DNA of 64,000 bases from Burkholderiales bacterium (lineage in GTDB: Bacteria; Pseudomonadota; Gammaproteobacteria; Burkholderiales; Burkholderiaceae_C): contig JACRAZ010000099.1 in assembly GCA_016213205.1 (NCBI GenBank), positions 62,001 to 126,000 on the forward strand. Direction: 5' to 3'. The position numbers and the translations under genes are program-made. Position 1 is the stretch's first letter. The number at the start of each line of letters is the position of its first letter. The notes under the pieces are model-generated. The model saw nothing but the letters and a program-made list of their open reading frames with translations, did no database searches and was not told the origin of the DNA. Shown here in pieces: positions 45,115 through 54,446 of this stretch.

Positions 45115-45561
45115 TCAGGTTCCGGCCGCTCCGATGAAGCAGCTCAGCGCGGCCACCGCCGAGAGCCGGAAGCGCAGCGTGAGCCAGCGCGCCACGCCTT
45201 GCGCCACGTAGACCTTGCGGTCGACCAGGTAGCACAGCACCAGTGCCACGCCGTTGACCACCAGCCCGGCGCTGGCGGGCATCATCACCGCCACCCAGGC
45301 CATGGCCGATGGCACGACGCCCCAGATGAACAAAGAGGCCGGCGGGTCCGCATGGCGGAAGCCCAGGCCCCAGTGGATGCCACCGAGGAAGGAGACGACC
45401 ATGGCCGCGTAGGCCGACAAGGCCAGCGTGACGTAGGGGTGGGCCTGGTCGTTGACCAGCCACACCAGCACGGCACCCAGCACGAACGGCAGCAGTCCGG
45501 CATGGCCGAGGCGGCGTGCCACGATCGACAGGCGAGGAACGGTCAGCTCAGGCGCACTCAT
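45115..45561 (-). CDS. DUF3429 membrane protein
   Basis: The 148-residue inner-membrane protein has four to five hydrophobic spans, beginning after RLSIVARRLGHAGLLPFVLG. The segment VVSFLGGIHWGLGF is a hallmark of the family. Function is unknown. The gene ends 3 nt before the M61 peptidase start and is probably in the same transcript as the peptidase and DUF3108 genes. Confidence 0.9.
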   Translation of the reverse strand: MSAPELTVPRLSIVARRLGHAGLLPFVLGAVLVWLVNDQAHPYVTLALSAYAAMVVSFLGGIHWGLGFRHADPPASLFIWGVVPSAMAWVAVMMPASAGLVVNGVALVLCYLVDRKVYVAQGVARWLTLRFRLSAVAALSCFIGAAGT

Positions 45562-45603
45562 GGTGCCCTGATTGTGACTGCAGCCGAAGGGGCCGGCAGG
45601 CGC

Positions 45604-46338
45604 TCAGCTCTTCTTGGCGGCCGCGGCCATGCGCGCCTCGATCTGCGCTGCCGGCATCGCGCCGGGCGAGCGCGAGCCGTCCTCGAACACCACCGCCGGC
45701 GTGCCTTGCACGCGGTACTTCTGGCCCAGCTTCAGGTTGCGGTCGAGTGCGGCGACGTCGCAGTCGGCGCCTGCCTTGGCCGGCGCCACGCCGTCGACCA
45801 TCCAGGCACGCCAGGCCTTGCCCGCATCCTTGGCGCACCAGATGTCGCGCGATTTCGCGGTCGACTCCGGCCCGAGGATGGGCAGCAGGAAGGTGTAGAT
45901 CGAGATGTCCTTCAGCGTGATCAGGTCGCGTTCGATGCGCTTGCAGTAGCCGCAGTTCGGGTCGGCGAACACCACCAGCTTGCGCGCACCGCTGCCCTGC
46001 TTGATGAGCACGGCATCCTTCAGCGGCAGGCTGGCGAAGTCGATCGCGGTGAGCTTGTCGATGCGGGCCTGGGTCAGGTCGGTGCGGGTCTTGGTCTCGA
46101 TGATCGCGCCCTGGATCACGTACTGGCCGTTCTCGTCGGTGTAGATGATCTCGGTGCCGCCGAAGCGCACCTCGTAGACGCCCGGAATCGGCGACTTGCT
46201 CACCTCGTCGATCTTGGGCAGGTTGGGCAGCCGCTCGGCCAGGTTCTTGCGGATCGCGGCTTCATCGGCCTGCGCCAGCGTGGCGGCGGCCAGGGCGAGC
46301 GAGAGTGCGCCCAGGCGCAGGGAATGGATCGACATCAT
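45604..46338 (-). CDS. DsbC-family periplasmic thiol:disulfide interchange protein
   Basis: The 244-residue protein has a signal peptide (ALSLALAAATLAQA), an N-terminal cystatin-like dimerisation domain (about 25-100; GVYEVRFGGTEIIYTDENG) and a thioredoxin domain with the active site CGYC (VFADPNCGYCKRIE, near 125). The cis-Pro is in VQGTPAVVFEDG. DsbC proteins isomerise wrong disulfides in the periplasm. A second Cys pair (WCAKD; GADCDVAAL) is as in E. coli DsbC. It follows the UbiH-like gene by 10 nt. Confidence 0.93.
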   Translation of the reverse strand: MMSIHSLRLGALSLALAAATLAQADEAAIRKNLAERLPNLPKIDEVSKSPIPGVYEVRFGGTEIIYTDENGQYVIQGAIIETKTRTDLTQARIDKLTAIDFASLPLKDAVLIKQGSGARKLVVFADPNCGYCKRIERDLITLKDISIYTFLLPILGPESTAKSRDIWCAKDAGKAWRAWMVDGVAPAKAGADCDVAALDRNLKLGQKYRVQGTPAVVFEDGSRSPGAMPAAQIEARMAAAAKKS

Positions 46339-46348
46339 CAGGGGTCCT

Positions 46349-47467
46349 TCAGGCGTCCAGCGCCCGGGCTGTGAGCAGGCGCTTGATGGGCGCCAAGTGG
46401 TTGAGCAGAGTCATGCCGCGGTTGCGAAGTTCCCGCACCACCGGCTGCTGGCTGGCAAACAGGTGCAGCAGGCCGTCGGTGAGGCCGGCCATGGCCTGCG
46501 TGGGCCAGGCGCGCTGGCGCACGTAGCGGCGCAGCAGAAGCTCGTCGCCGAGGCCGCGCCAGGGCTCGCGCTCGGCCAGCACCCGGGCGAGCACCAGCAC
46601 GTCGGCCAGGCCGAGGTTCAGCCCCTGGCCCGCCAGCGGGTGCACCACGTGCGCGGCATCCCCCACCAAGGCCCAGCCGGGGCCGCAGAGCCGGTCGGCG
46701 CGGGCGATCGACAAGGGCCAGGTCGCGCGCGTGCTGCCCAGCCGCAGCGTGCCGGCAGCGCCACCGGTGGCCTCGTTCAGGGCCTGTTCGAAATCGGCCG
46801 CTGGCGCGGCGGCCATGGTCAGCGCCTGCTCATGCGGCAGCGACCACACCAGGCCCAGGCTGTGCGCCGGCTGCGGCCGGTCCAGCGGCAGCAGCGCCAG
46901 GATGTCCGGCGACTTGAACCACTGCCGCGCCACGCCCCCATGGGCCGCGCTGGCCGTGAGCCGGGCCGCAACGGCCGTCTGCCCGTAGGCGTGGCGCTCG
47001 AAGCGCACGCCCAGGGCCTGGCGGGCGGCTGATTCCTTGCCTTCGGCCAGCACCGTCAAGGCCGCGGGCACCTCGCCGCAGGCCAGGTGCAGGTGGGGCG
47101 CAAAACGCGCCGCCGTGCGCAGTGCGGTGTCCAGCTCGGCCGCGTCGACGATCCAGGCCAGCGCCGCCACGCCCTGGCGCCAGGCCGAGAAGTCGATCGC
47201 TGCATCGGGCGCATCGCCCTGCACGTGCATGTCGTACACCGGTGTCACCGCGTCGGCGGGCAGGGCATCCCACACCCGCAGGTCGGCCAGCAGCGCGCGC
47301 GACGCGGCGTTCAGGGCGTAGGCCCGCACGTCGGGTTCGGCCGAGGGCGGCAACACCACCGGCAGGGCCACGCGCAGCCCCTGGCGCGACAAGGCCAGCG
47401 CGAGGCTGAACGCCACCGCGCCGCTGCCGCGGATGCATACGTCGACCGATTCCATCAGGGGCGCCAT
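46349..47467 (-). CDS. UbiH/COQ6-family FAD-dependent monooxygenase
   Basis: The protein has 372 residues from ATG 47467 (MAPLMESVDV); the ATG at 47455 is also possible. The FAD loop CIRGSGAVAFSLALALSRQG departs from the standard GxGxxG by Ala at the third Gly. The GD motif region WALVGDAAHVVHPLAGQGLN is the classic UbiH/UbiF/VisC pattern. It probably hydroxylates an aromatic ring in ubiquinone synthesis, but which position cannot be told. It is divergent from ychF. Confidence 0.88.
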   Translation of the reverse strand: MAPLMESVDVCIRGSGAVAFSLALALSRQGLRVALPVVLPPSAEPDVRAYALNAASRALLADLRVWDALPADAVTPVYDMHVQGDAPDAAIDFSAWRQGVAALAWIVDAAELDTALRTAARFAPHLHLACGEVPAALTVLAEGKESAARQALGVRFERHAYGQTAVAARLTASAAHGGVARQWFKSPDILALLPLDRPQPAHSLGLVWSLPHEQALTMAAAPAADFEQALNEATGGAAGTLRLGSTRATWPLSIARADRLCGPGWALVGDAAHVVHPLAGQGLNLGLADVLVLARVLAEREPWRGLGDELLLRRYVRQRAWPTQAMAGLTDGLLHLFASQQPVVRELRNRGMTLLNHLAPIKRLLTARALDA

Positions 47468-47556
47468 GGCCGCGATTGTAGGAAGCACCGGTGCCACCGC
47501 ATAAACTTGCCGGCTTTGGCCGCGCAAACGTGCCGGCCTTGCCCCGAAAGTTCCTC

Positions 47557-48651
47557 ATGAGCCTGAAATGCGGCATCGTGGGCCTGCCCAACGTGGGCAA
47601 GTCCACCCTCTTCAACGCGCTGACCAAGGCCGGCATCGCGGCCGAGAACTACCCGTTCTGCACCATCGAGCCCAATGTCGGCGTGGTCGAGCTGCCCGAC
47701 CCGCGGCTGAGCAAGCTGGCCGAGATCGTGAAGCCCGAGCGGGTGGTGCCGGCCATCGTGGAGTTCGTCGACATCGCGGGCCTGGTGGCGGGGGCCAGCA
47801 AGGGCGAAGGCCTGGGCAACCAGTTCCTCTCGCACATCCGCGAGACCGACGCCATCGTCAACGTAGTGCGCTGCTTCGAGGACGAGAACGTGATCCACGT
47901 GGCCGGCAAGGTGGACCCGATCGCCGACATCGAAGTGATCCAGACCGAGCTCTGCCTGGCCGACCTGGCCACGGTGGAGAAGAGCCTGGTGCGCTATTCC
48001 AAGGTGGCCAAGGCCGGCGGCGACAAGGAAGCCCAGCGCCTGGTGGATGTGCTGAAGAAATGCCAGGCCGCACTGGACGAGGCCAGGCCCGTGCGCAGCA
48101 TCGACTTCAGCAAGGAAGAGCAGGTGGTGCTCAAGCCGCTGTGCCTGATCACCGCCAAGCCGGCGATGTTCGTCGGCAACGTCAGCGAAACCGGCTTCGA
48201 GAACAACCCCTTCCTCGAACGGCTGCGTGAATACGCTGCCCGCCAGAACGCACCGGTGGTGGCGATCTGCGCCAAGACCGAAGCCGAGCTGGCCGACATG
48301 GGCGACGAGGACCGCGCGCTGTTCCTGCACGAGATGGGGCAGGACGAGCCCGGCCTGAACCGCCTGATCCGCGCCGCCTTCACGCTGCTGGGCCTGCAGA
48401 CCTACTTCACCGCCGGCGTGAAGGAAGTGCGGGCCTGGACCATCCACATCGGCGACACCGCGCCGCAGGCGGCCGGCGTGATCCACACCGACTTCGAGCG
48501 CGGCTTCATCCGCGCGCAGACCATCGCCTACGACGATTTCGTGGCCCACGGTGGCGAGCAGGGTGCCAAGGACGCCGGCCGCATGCGAGCCGAGGGCAAG
48601 GAGTACGTGGTGAAGGATGGCGACGTGATGAACTTCCTGTTCAACGTCTGA
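47557..48651 (+). CDS. ychF: Redox-regulated ribosome-associated ATPase YchF
   Basis: The 364-residue OBG-family P-loop protein has the standard family length. ATG 47557 ([17 protein letters not shown]) is chosen over the longer frame to 47491. G1 is GLPNVGKST; the switch region reads [35 protein letters not shown] is G3; the coiled coil (about 130-200) and the C-terminal TGS domain ([32 protein letters not shown]) are present. YchF prefers ATP and acts in translation and oxidative stress response. Confidence 0.97.
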   Translation: MSLKCGIVGLPNVGKSTLFNALTKAGIAAENYPFCTIEPNVGVVELPDPRLSKLAEIVKPERVVPAIVEFVDIAGLVAGASKGEGLGNQFLSHIRETDAIVNVVRCFEDENVIHVAGKVDPIADIEVIQTELCLADLATVEKSLVRYSKVAKAGGDKEAQRLVDVLKKCQAALDEARPVRSIDFSKEEQVVLKPLCLITAKPAMFVGNVSETGFENNPFLERLREYAARQNAPVVAICAKTEAELADMGDEDRALFLHEMGQDEPGLNRLIRAAFTLLGLQTYFTAGVKEVRAWTIHIGDTAPQAAGVIHTDFERGFIRAQTIAYDDFVAHGGEQGAKDAGRMRAEGKEYVVKDGDVMNFLFNV

Positions 48652-48763
48652 CAGATCGCAGCGCCGGGCGCAATCACCCGGCCGGCGGCGACCGCGGCCA
48701 CCCCTCGGTGTTAGTCTTCGGGCTCTTTCAGATGGGGGGCGCCCGCCGCGCGGCGTCCGATCC

Positions 48764-51700
48764 GTGATGCCGGTTGCCGGACCGCTCGCCCTGCTGCTGC
48801 CCGCGGTGCTGACCGCGCTGGCCTACGTCGCGGCCGGCCAGTTGGCCATGCTGCTGGCGATCCCGCCCGCGTATGCCGCCCCGATCTACCCTTCGGCGGG
48901 CATCGCGCTGGCCGCGGTCATGGTGCATGGCCGCGGCGCCCTGATCGGCGTGCTGGCCGGCGCCTACGTCGTGAATGCGCTGCTGGGGCAACCGCGCGGC
49001 ATGCCGGTGCTGCAGGCCCACGCGCTGGCCTTCGCCATCGCGCTGGGCGCCACCGCCCAGGCCTGGATCGGTGCCTGGCTGGTGCGCCAGCGCAGCGTCT
49101 CCCGCGCGATGGCCGAGCCACGCGACGTGCTGGCCTTCTTCCTCTTCGGTGCGGCCCTGGCCTGCCTGACCAGCGCCAGCGTGGCCACGGTGGCGTTGTC
49201 GATCGCCGGTGTGCTGGCGCCTGAGGGGCGCGCCTTCAGCTGGTGGACCTGGTGGGCGGGCGACACGCTGGGGGTGCTGATCGGCGCGCCTGCCGTGCTG
49301 AGCCTGATCGGCCGGCCGCGGGCCGACTGGGCGCCCCGCCGCCTGGCCCTGGCCGTGCCCCTGCTGGCGGCACTGGCCCTGCTGGCACTGGCCACCGCGC
49401 AGGTGACGCGGCTGGACCAGTTGCGCGCCCGGGCCGTGTTCGAGCAGGCCTCGGCCGCGGCGGCCGACGCCATCGACAACCAGCTGCAGCAGGCCACCTA
49501 CGCGCTGCAGGCCCTGCACGGGCTGCACCTGGCCTCGAAGGACGTCACGCGCGACGAGATGCGCCGCGCTTCCGAGCCCTGGCTGTCGCTGCCGATCAAG
49601 CTGCAAGCGGTGGGCTTCAGCGAGCGGGTGGCGCGTGAGGACTTCGCCGCCTTCGAGGCGAAGGCCAGCCGCGAAGACGGCCGCAACCTGCGCATCTTCG
49701 AGCGTCGCGAGCGCGGCGCGGCGCCGATATCGGCGGCCGATCCGGATGCCGTGGTCATCCGCTACGTCGAGCCTTATGACAAGAACCTCACGGCCGTCGG
49801 TGTCAATGTGCTGTCGATCCCCGCCGCACGCGGGGCGATCGAGCGTGCGGTCCGCACCGATCAGGCCAGCGCCTCGGCCGGCTTTCGCCTGACCCAGGAG
49901 GTGGGCGACCAGACCGGCGTGGTGCTGTACCGCGCGCTGTACCACGGCGAGCCGGCGTCCGCCGACCGCCCGTCGGCGTTCCGTGCCCTGGTGTTCGTGA
50001 CACTGCGCATGGACCAATCGCTGGCGGCGGCCATGAAGGACCAACCTGCCTACCTGCGCTGGTGCCTGGTGGACGCCGACCCCGCCGCGCCCCGGCCGCG
50101 CCTGGCCGGCGCGCCCGGGTGCGATGCGGCACCCGCGCACAAGCACGAGTACCGCCGCCTGCTGGCGTTTGCGGGCCGCCAGTGGCTAGTGCGCCTGTCG
50201 GCCAGCGAGCGCGACTTCGCCGAGGCCGGCCATGTGAATGCCTGGTTGTTCTCGAGTGCCGGCCTGCTCTCGACCGCGTTGCTGTCGGTGCTGCTGCTGA
50301 CGGTGACCGGGCGCACCCGTCGCATCGAATCCGCGGTGGCGCAACGCACGGCCGACCTGGAACGCGAGATGGGTGAGCGCGCGCGCACCGAGCAGGCCCT
50401 GCGCGAGAGTGAACAGCGCCTGCGCAACATCCTGGACCATGCGCCGATCGGCATCGTCTATGCCGACCTGGCCGGGCGGGTGCGCGAGGCCAACCCGAAG
50501 TTCCGCGACATGCTGGGCTACAGCGCCGAGGCGCTGGCGGGCCGTTCGCTGACCGAGTTCACGCCGATGGCCGACCGCGCCGGCGATGCCGAATCGCTGG
50601 TGGAGCTGCTGCGCGGCGGTGGCCCCCCGCAGCGGCGCCGCAAGCGCCTGCAGCGGCAAGACGGCGAGGCGGTGTGGGTGCAGATGATCCTGAGCGTGCT
50701 GCGCGACAGCAGCGGCAAGCCGCAGCGTCTGCTCGCGGTGGTAGAGGACATCACCGAGCACCTGAAGCTGCAGGAAGCCGAGCGCGGGCGCGAACTGGCC
50801 GAATCGGCCAACCAGGCCAAGAGCGAGTTCCTGTCACGCATGAGCCACGAGCTGCGCACGCCCCTGAACGCCATGCTCGGCTTCGCGCAGCTGCTCGAGC
50901 TGGACCGCCAGCCCCCGCTGGCAGCGCACCAGCGCGAGTGGATCGCGCAGGTGCAGCACGCCGGCTGGCACCTGCTGGAAATGATCAACGACACGCTGGA
51001 CCTGTCACGCATCGAATCCGGCATGATCCGCCTCGAGGCGGTGCCGGTGGAGCTGGCGCCCTTGCTGCGCAGCTGCCTGGCGATGATCGAGCCCGCCGCC
51101 ACGCAGCATGGCATCACACTGCACGAGCAGGTGGCCGCCGGCGCCGGCATGGTGACGGCCGACGCCACCCGGCTGAAGCAGGTGCTGACCAACCTGCTGT
51201 CCAACGCGGTCAAGTACAACGTCGAGCGCGGCCGGGTGGAGATCGACTGCCGCCCGGGCGTGCCCGGCATGGTGGAGATACGCGTCACCGACACCGGGCT
51301 GGGCCTGTCGCCAGCCCAGCTGGGCGAACTGTTCCAGCCGTTCAACCGCCTGGGGCGCGAGCGCAGCGGTGTCGAGGGCACCGGCATCGGCCTGGTCATC
51401 AGCCGCCGCCTGGCTGAGCTGATGGGCGGCAGCCTGCAGGCCCAAAGCCTCGAGGGCCACGGCTCCACCTTCGTGCTGTGCCTGCCAGCGGCCAGCGGCC
51501 AGGCCGTGGCCGACACCGCCGAAGGCCAGCTCGATCCGCTGTCGGCTCCATACCGCAAGCGGCTGGTGCACTACGTGGAGGACAACGAGACCAACGCCGA
51601 GGTCATGCGCGGCATCCTGTCGCAGCGGCCACAGGTCACGATGACGGTGTCCGCCACTGGCCTGGATGGCCTGGCCGCCATCCGCTCCAACCCGCCGGAC

Positions 51701-51943
51701 CTGATCCTGCTGGACATGCACCTGCCCGACATCGACGGCCTCGAACTGCTGCGCCATCTGAAGCAAGACGTGCGGACCTCCGGCGTGCCGATCGTCGTGG
51801 TGTCGGCCGACGCCACCGCCAGCCGGATCAACGAAGCCACCGCCGCTGGCGCCGCGCATTACCTCACCAAGCCACTGAACCTGGGCGCCTTCCTGGCCCT
51901 GATCGACCAGATGCTGGGCGAGATGGACACGCGTTTCGGTTGA
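48764..51943 (+). CDS. MASE1-CHASE-PAS hybrid sensor histidine kinase with receiver
   Basis: The 1059-residue membrane kinase has an N-terminal MASE1-type domain of about eight spans (about 5-215), a periplasmic CHASE domain (about 225-480; IRYVEPYDKNLTAVGVNVLS), another span near 490-510, a PAS domain (about 545-660; ILDHAPIGIVYADLAGRV), HisKA with phospho-acceptor His (FLSRMSHELRTPLNAML, near 697), HATPase (NLLSNAVKYN; DTGLGLSP; GTGIGLVI) and a C-terminal receiver with phospho-acceptor Asp in ILLDMHLPDIDG. The signal is unknown. It starts at GTG 48764 or ATG 48767. No response-regulator gene is adjacent; rpoH follows 147 nt later. Confidence 0.93.
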   Translation: MMPVAGPLALLLPAVLTALAYVAAGQLAMLLAIPPAYAAPIYPSAGIALAAVMVHGRGALIGVLAGAYVVNALLGQPRGMPVLQAHALAFAIALGATAQAWIGAWLVRQRSVSRAMAEPRDVLAFFLFGAALACLTSASVATVALSIAGVLAPEGRAFSWWTWWAGDTLGVLIGAPAVLSLIGRPRADWAPRRLALAVPLLAALALLALATAQVTRLDQLRARAVFEQASAAAADAIDNQLQQATYALQALHGLHLASKDVTRDEMRRASEPWLSLPIKLQAVGFSERVAREDFAAFEAKASREDGRNLRIFERRERGAAPISAADPDAVVIRYVEPYDKNLTAVGVNVLSIPAARGAIERAVRTDQASASAGFRLTQEVGDQTGVVLYRALYHGEPASADRPSAFRALVFVTLRMDQSLAAAMKDQPAYLRWCLVDADPAAPRPRLAGAPGCDAAPAHKHEYRRLLAFAGRQWLVRLSASERDFAEAGHVNAWLFSSAGLLSTALLSVLLLTVTGRTRRIESAVAQRTADLEREMGERARTEQALRESEQRLRNILDHAPIGIVYADLAGRVREANPKFRDMLGYSAEALAGRSLTEFTPMADRAGDAESLVELLRGGGPPQRRRKRLQRQDGEAVWVQMILSVLRDSSGKPQRLLAVVEDITEHLKLQEAERGRELAESANQAKSEFLSRMSHELRTPLNAMLGFAQLLELDRQPPLAAHQREWIAQVQHAGWHLLEMINDTLDLSRIESGMIRLEAVPVELAPLLRSCLAMIEPAATQHGITLHEQVAAGAGMVTADATRLKQVLTNLLSNAVKYNVERGRVEIDCRPGVPGMVEIRVTDTGLGLSPAQLGELFQPFNRLGRERSGVEGTGIGLVISRRLAELMGGSLQAQSLEGHGSTFVLCLPAASGQAVADTAEGQLDPLSAPYRKRLVHYVEDNETNAEVMRGILSQRPQVTMTVSATGLDGLAAIRSNPPDLILLDMHLPDIDGLELLRHLKQDVRTSGVPIVVVSADATASRINEATAAGAAHYLTKPLNLGAFLALIDQMLGEMDTRFG

Positions 51944-52020
51944 AGTTTGCGCACGCTTACTGGTTCGGTCAACATATCCGGTGTCATTTCCTGTCGCCCA
52001 GCAAGTTCAGCGCGGGCGGC

Positions 52021-52047
52021 TTAGCACTCGATGGCCGCGAGTGCTAA
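52021..52047. promoter_or_regulatory. CIRCE element (HrcA operator) upstream of rpoH
   Basis: TTAGCACTC-N9-GAGTGCTAA is a perfect match to the CIRCE inverted repeat bound by the heat-shock repressor HrcA. It ends 43 nt before the rpoH ATG, and a -10-like TAATAT (52045-52050) overlaps its right arm, so repressor binding would block transcription initiation. Confidence 0.96.
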
Positions 52048-52089
52048 TATTCTTGGAACCAAGCCGCTGATCGCTTGTCTGAAAGTGAC

Positions 52090-53013
52090 ATGAACCTCTC
52101 CAACACCACCGCGCTGTCAGTCCGTGACCCCTGGGCCGTGGTGCCCTCGCTGGGCAACCTGGACGCCTACATCACGGCCGTGAACCGCCTGCCGCTGCTG
52201 ACGCAGGAAGAAGAAGTGTCCTTTGCCCGCCGCCTGCGTGAACAGGGCGACCTGGAGGCCGCCGGCCGGCTGGTGCTGTCGCACCTGCGGCTGGTTGTCT
52301 CGGTGTCGCGCCAGTACCTGGGTTACGGCCTGCCGCACGGCGACCTGATCCAGGAAGGCAATGTGGGCCTGATGAAGGCCGTCAAGCGATTCGACCCGGA
52401 CCAGGGTGTGCGCCTGGTGAGCTACGCGCTGCACTGGATCAAGGCCGAGATCCATGAATACATCCTGCGCAACTGGCGCATGGTGAAGCTGGCCACCACC
52501 AAGGCCCAGCGCAAGCTGTTCTTCAACCTGCGCTCGATGAAGCAGAGCCTCAAGAGCGATGCCACCGACGCCAATGCGCACCGGGGCACGCTGTCGGCGG
52601 CCGAGATCGAGCAGGTCGCGCGCGACCTGAACGTGAAGCCGGCCGAAGTGATCGAGATGGAAACCCGCTTGTCCGGCGGTGATGTGGCACTGGAGCCGCA
52701 GTCCGACGACAACGAGGAAAGCTTCGCACCGATCGCCTACCTGGCTGACGACAGCGGCGAGCCGACCCAGGTGCTGGAAGCCCGCCGTCGTGACGCGATG
52801 TCCAGCGACGGCCTGGCGCAGGCACTCAATGTGTTGGACGACCGAAGCCGGCGCATCGTCGAAGAGCGCTGGCTCAAGGTGAATGACGACTCGACCGGTG
52901 GCATGACGCTGCACCAGCTGGCCGCCGAGTACGGCGTCAGCGCCGAGCGCATCCGCCAGATCGAGGTGGCGGCGATGAAGAAGATGCGCAAGGCACTCGA
53001 GACGACCAGCTGA
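52090..53013 (+). CDS. rpoH: RNA polymerase heat-shock sigma factor (sigma-32)
   Basis: The protein has 307 residues from ATG 52090 (MNLSNTTALSVRD); an upstream TTG at 52075 is less likely. Region 2 includes DLIQEGNVGLMKAVKRFDPD and VSYALHWIKAEIHEYILRNW; the RpoH box lies near 135 (TTKAQRKLFFNLR); region 4.2 is VSAERIRQIEVAAMKKMRKAL. It directs polymerase to heat-shock promoters. Control by HrcA is shown by the CIRCE operator just upstream, linking the sigma-32 and HrcA regulons. Confidence 0.96.
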   Translation: MNLSNTTALSVRDPWAVVPSLGNLDAYITAVNRLPLLTQEEEVSFARRLREQGDLEAAGRLVLSHLRLVVSVSRQYLGYGLPHGDLIQEGNVGLMKAVKRFDPDQGVRLVSYALHWIKAEIHEYILRNWRMVKLATTKAQRKLFFNLRSMKQSLKSDATDANAHRGTLSAAEIEQVARDLNVKPAEVIEMETRLSGGDVALEPQSDDNEESFAPIAYLADDSGEPTQVLEARRRDAMSSDGLAQALNVLDDRSRRIVEERWLKVNDDSTGGMTLHQLAAEYGVSAERIRQIEVAAMKKMRKALETTS

Positions 53014-53045
53014 GGTGCCGCCGCCCTGCGCGGCCTCACCAACGA

Positions 53046-53071
53046 CACGGGCAGCCTGCGGGCTGCCCGTG
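53046..53071. terminator. Hairpin between rpoH and the PEP-CTERM gene
   Basis: CACGGGCAGCC and GGCTGCCCGTG form an 11-bp perfect stem around a TGCG tetraloop, 33 nt after the rpoH stop and between convergent genes. No strong T-run follows in either direction, so it may serve both strands weakly. Confidence 0.6.
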
Positions 53072-53128
53072 CTGCATTCAGAGGCCCCTACCGCACGCCA
53101 TGCGCGCGGCAGGACTACCGGCAGGGGC

Positions 53129-53761
53129 TCAGGCCCGGCGGCGTGCCGTGGCCCCTGCGGCCAGCAGGCCCAGGGCCGCCAGCAGCGCGCTTGCCGGCTC
53201 GGGCACGCTGCTGCCGATCTGGATGTTGTCGAAGGCGGTGATCTCGACGATGCCGTTCTGGAACTCGCCCGAGATCTCGAAGTACGCCACATCGGCCAGC
53301 ACGCTGGCCAGCTGCGCGCCCCACACGGCCTCGGTCAGGCTGACGCTGAAGGTCTTCCATGCGCCATCGGCGGGCGGATCGTCACCGGGCGCCGCATCGA
53401 CGACCAAGGTGACGCCATTGGCACCACGCAAGGTGATCGTGCCGAACCCGGACCAGTAGTCGAGGTTCTGGACGGGCACGTTCGTGTTGCGCGCGTCGAA
53501 CGAGATCTCGCTGCCAAGGTAGGCCGACCAGTTGCCCAGCGCCGAAGTGGGCGCCACTGCCGCCAGATCGCCGCTGCTGCCGTCGGCAATGCGCAGCACG
53601 CCATCACCCCAGGCCTGCAGGACGCCGTGCGGGTCGTTGGCCGTCCAGCCCTGATTGCCATTGTTGAAATCGAACACCAGCCCTGCCTGCGCAGGCAGGG
53701 TGACGACAACGGCCGCAGCGGCCAACACGCGTTTCAATGGGGTCTTCACGGCGGTCCTCAT
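53129..53761 (-). CDS. PEP-CTERM sorted exported protein
   Basis: The 210-residue protein has a signal peptide (VKTPLKRVLAAAAVVVTLPAQA), a jelly-roll-like middle (FDFNNGNQGWTANDPHG; WKTFSVSLTEAVWG; FDNIQIGS, resembling carbohydrate-binding/laminin-G folds) and the C-terminal sorting signal VPEPASALLAALGLLAAGA followed by ARRRA. PEP-CTERM proteins are processed by exosortase, whose gene is not in the window. ATG 53761 is used; the longer frame overlaps the sco gene antisense to sense order and is rejected. Confidence 0.9.
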   Translation of the reverse strand: MRTAVKTPLKRVLAAAAVVVTLPAQAGLVFDFNNGNQGWTANDPHGVLQAWGDGVLRIADGSSGDLAAVAPTSALGNWSAYLGSEISFDARNTNVPVQNLDYWSGFGTITLRGANGVTLVVDAAPGDDPPADGAWKTFSVSLTEAVWGAQLASVLADVAYFEISGEFQNGIVEITAFDNIQIGSSVPEPASALLAALGLLAAGATARRRA

Positions 53762-53819
53762 GGTGCGAGGCCGCGAAATTAGCACGCAGGCCTTGCGACC
53801 CACCCCCCAAGAACAGAGG

Positions 53820-54446
53820 TCACTTGGTTTCCGCGAGTAACACCCGGAGGTCGTCCGCCAGGGCCTTGGCACCGGTGCCATACCGGGTGAAGAGCCGCAC
53901 CCGGCCCTGCGCGTCGAAGACATACGAGCCGGCCGTGTGGTCCACGGTGTAGCTGTTTTCGGTCTTGCCTGGCGCCTTGCTGTAAAACACCTTGAACTCG
54001 CGCGCCACCTCGCGAATCTGCTCGGGCGTACCACGCAGGCCGACGATGTCCGGACCGAAATTCGCCACGTAGGCCTTGAGCAACTCGGCCGTGTCGCGTT
54101 CGGGATCGACGGTGATGAACAGCCCCTGCACGCGGGCGCCATCGGCACCGAGTGAGCGTTTCACCTCGGCCAGTTCGGCCATGGTGGTCGGGCACACATC
54201 CGGACACTGGGTGTAGCCGAAGAACACGACCACCACCCTGCCCTTGAAATCGGCCAAGGTGCGTACCCGTCCCTCGGGGTCGGGCAAGGCGAACTGGCGC
54301 GCATACTCGGCCCCGGTGATGTCGATCCCCTTGAAGGCGGGCTTGGAGGCGAAGCGCTGACCGTCGCAGCCGCCGGCCAGCCCCACCAGGCTGCCCACGG
54401 CAGCCACCAGGAGCAGGCGTCGGCGCGCCGCGGGCGATGGGTTCAT
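53820..54446 (-). CDS. SCO1/SenC-family copper chaperone for cytochrome oxidase
   Basis: The protein has 208 residues from ATG 54446, which overlaps the ctaB stop by 4 nt (ATGA). It is a lipoprotein (VGLAGGC lipobox). The copper site is the CPDVC motif ([17 protein letters not shown]) plus the distant His in [15 protein letters not shown] proteins deliver copper to the CuA centre of oxidase subunit II and act as thiol reductants. It closes the assembly gene string surf1 - SCO-like - ctaA - ctaB - sco. Confidence 0.93.
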   Translation of the reverse strand: MNPSPAARRRLLLVAAVGSLVGLAGGCDGQRFASKPAFKGIDITGAEYARQFALPDPEGRVRTLADFKGRVVVVFFGYTQCPDVCPTTMAELAEVKRSLGADGARVQGLFITVDPERDTAELLKAYVANFGPDIVGLRGTPEQIREVAREFKVFYSKAPGKTENSYTVDHTAGSYVFDAQGRVRLFTRYGTGAKALADDLRVLLAETK

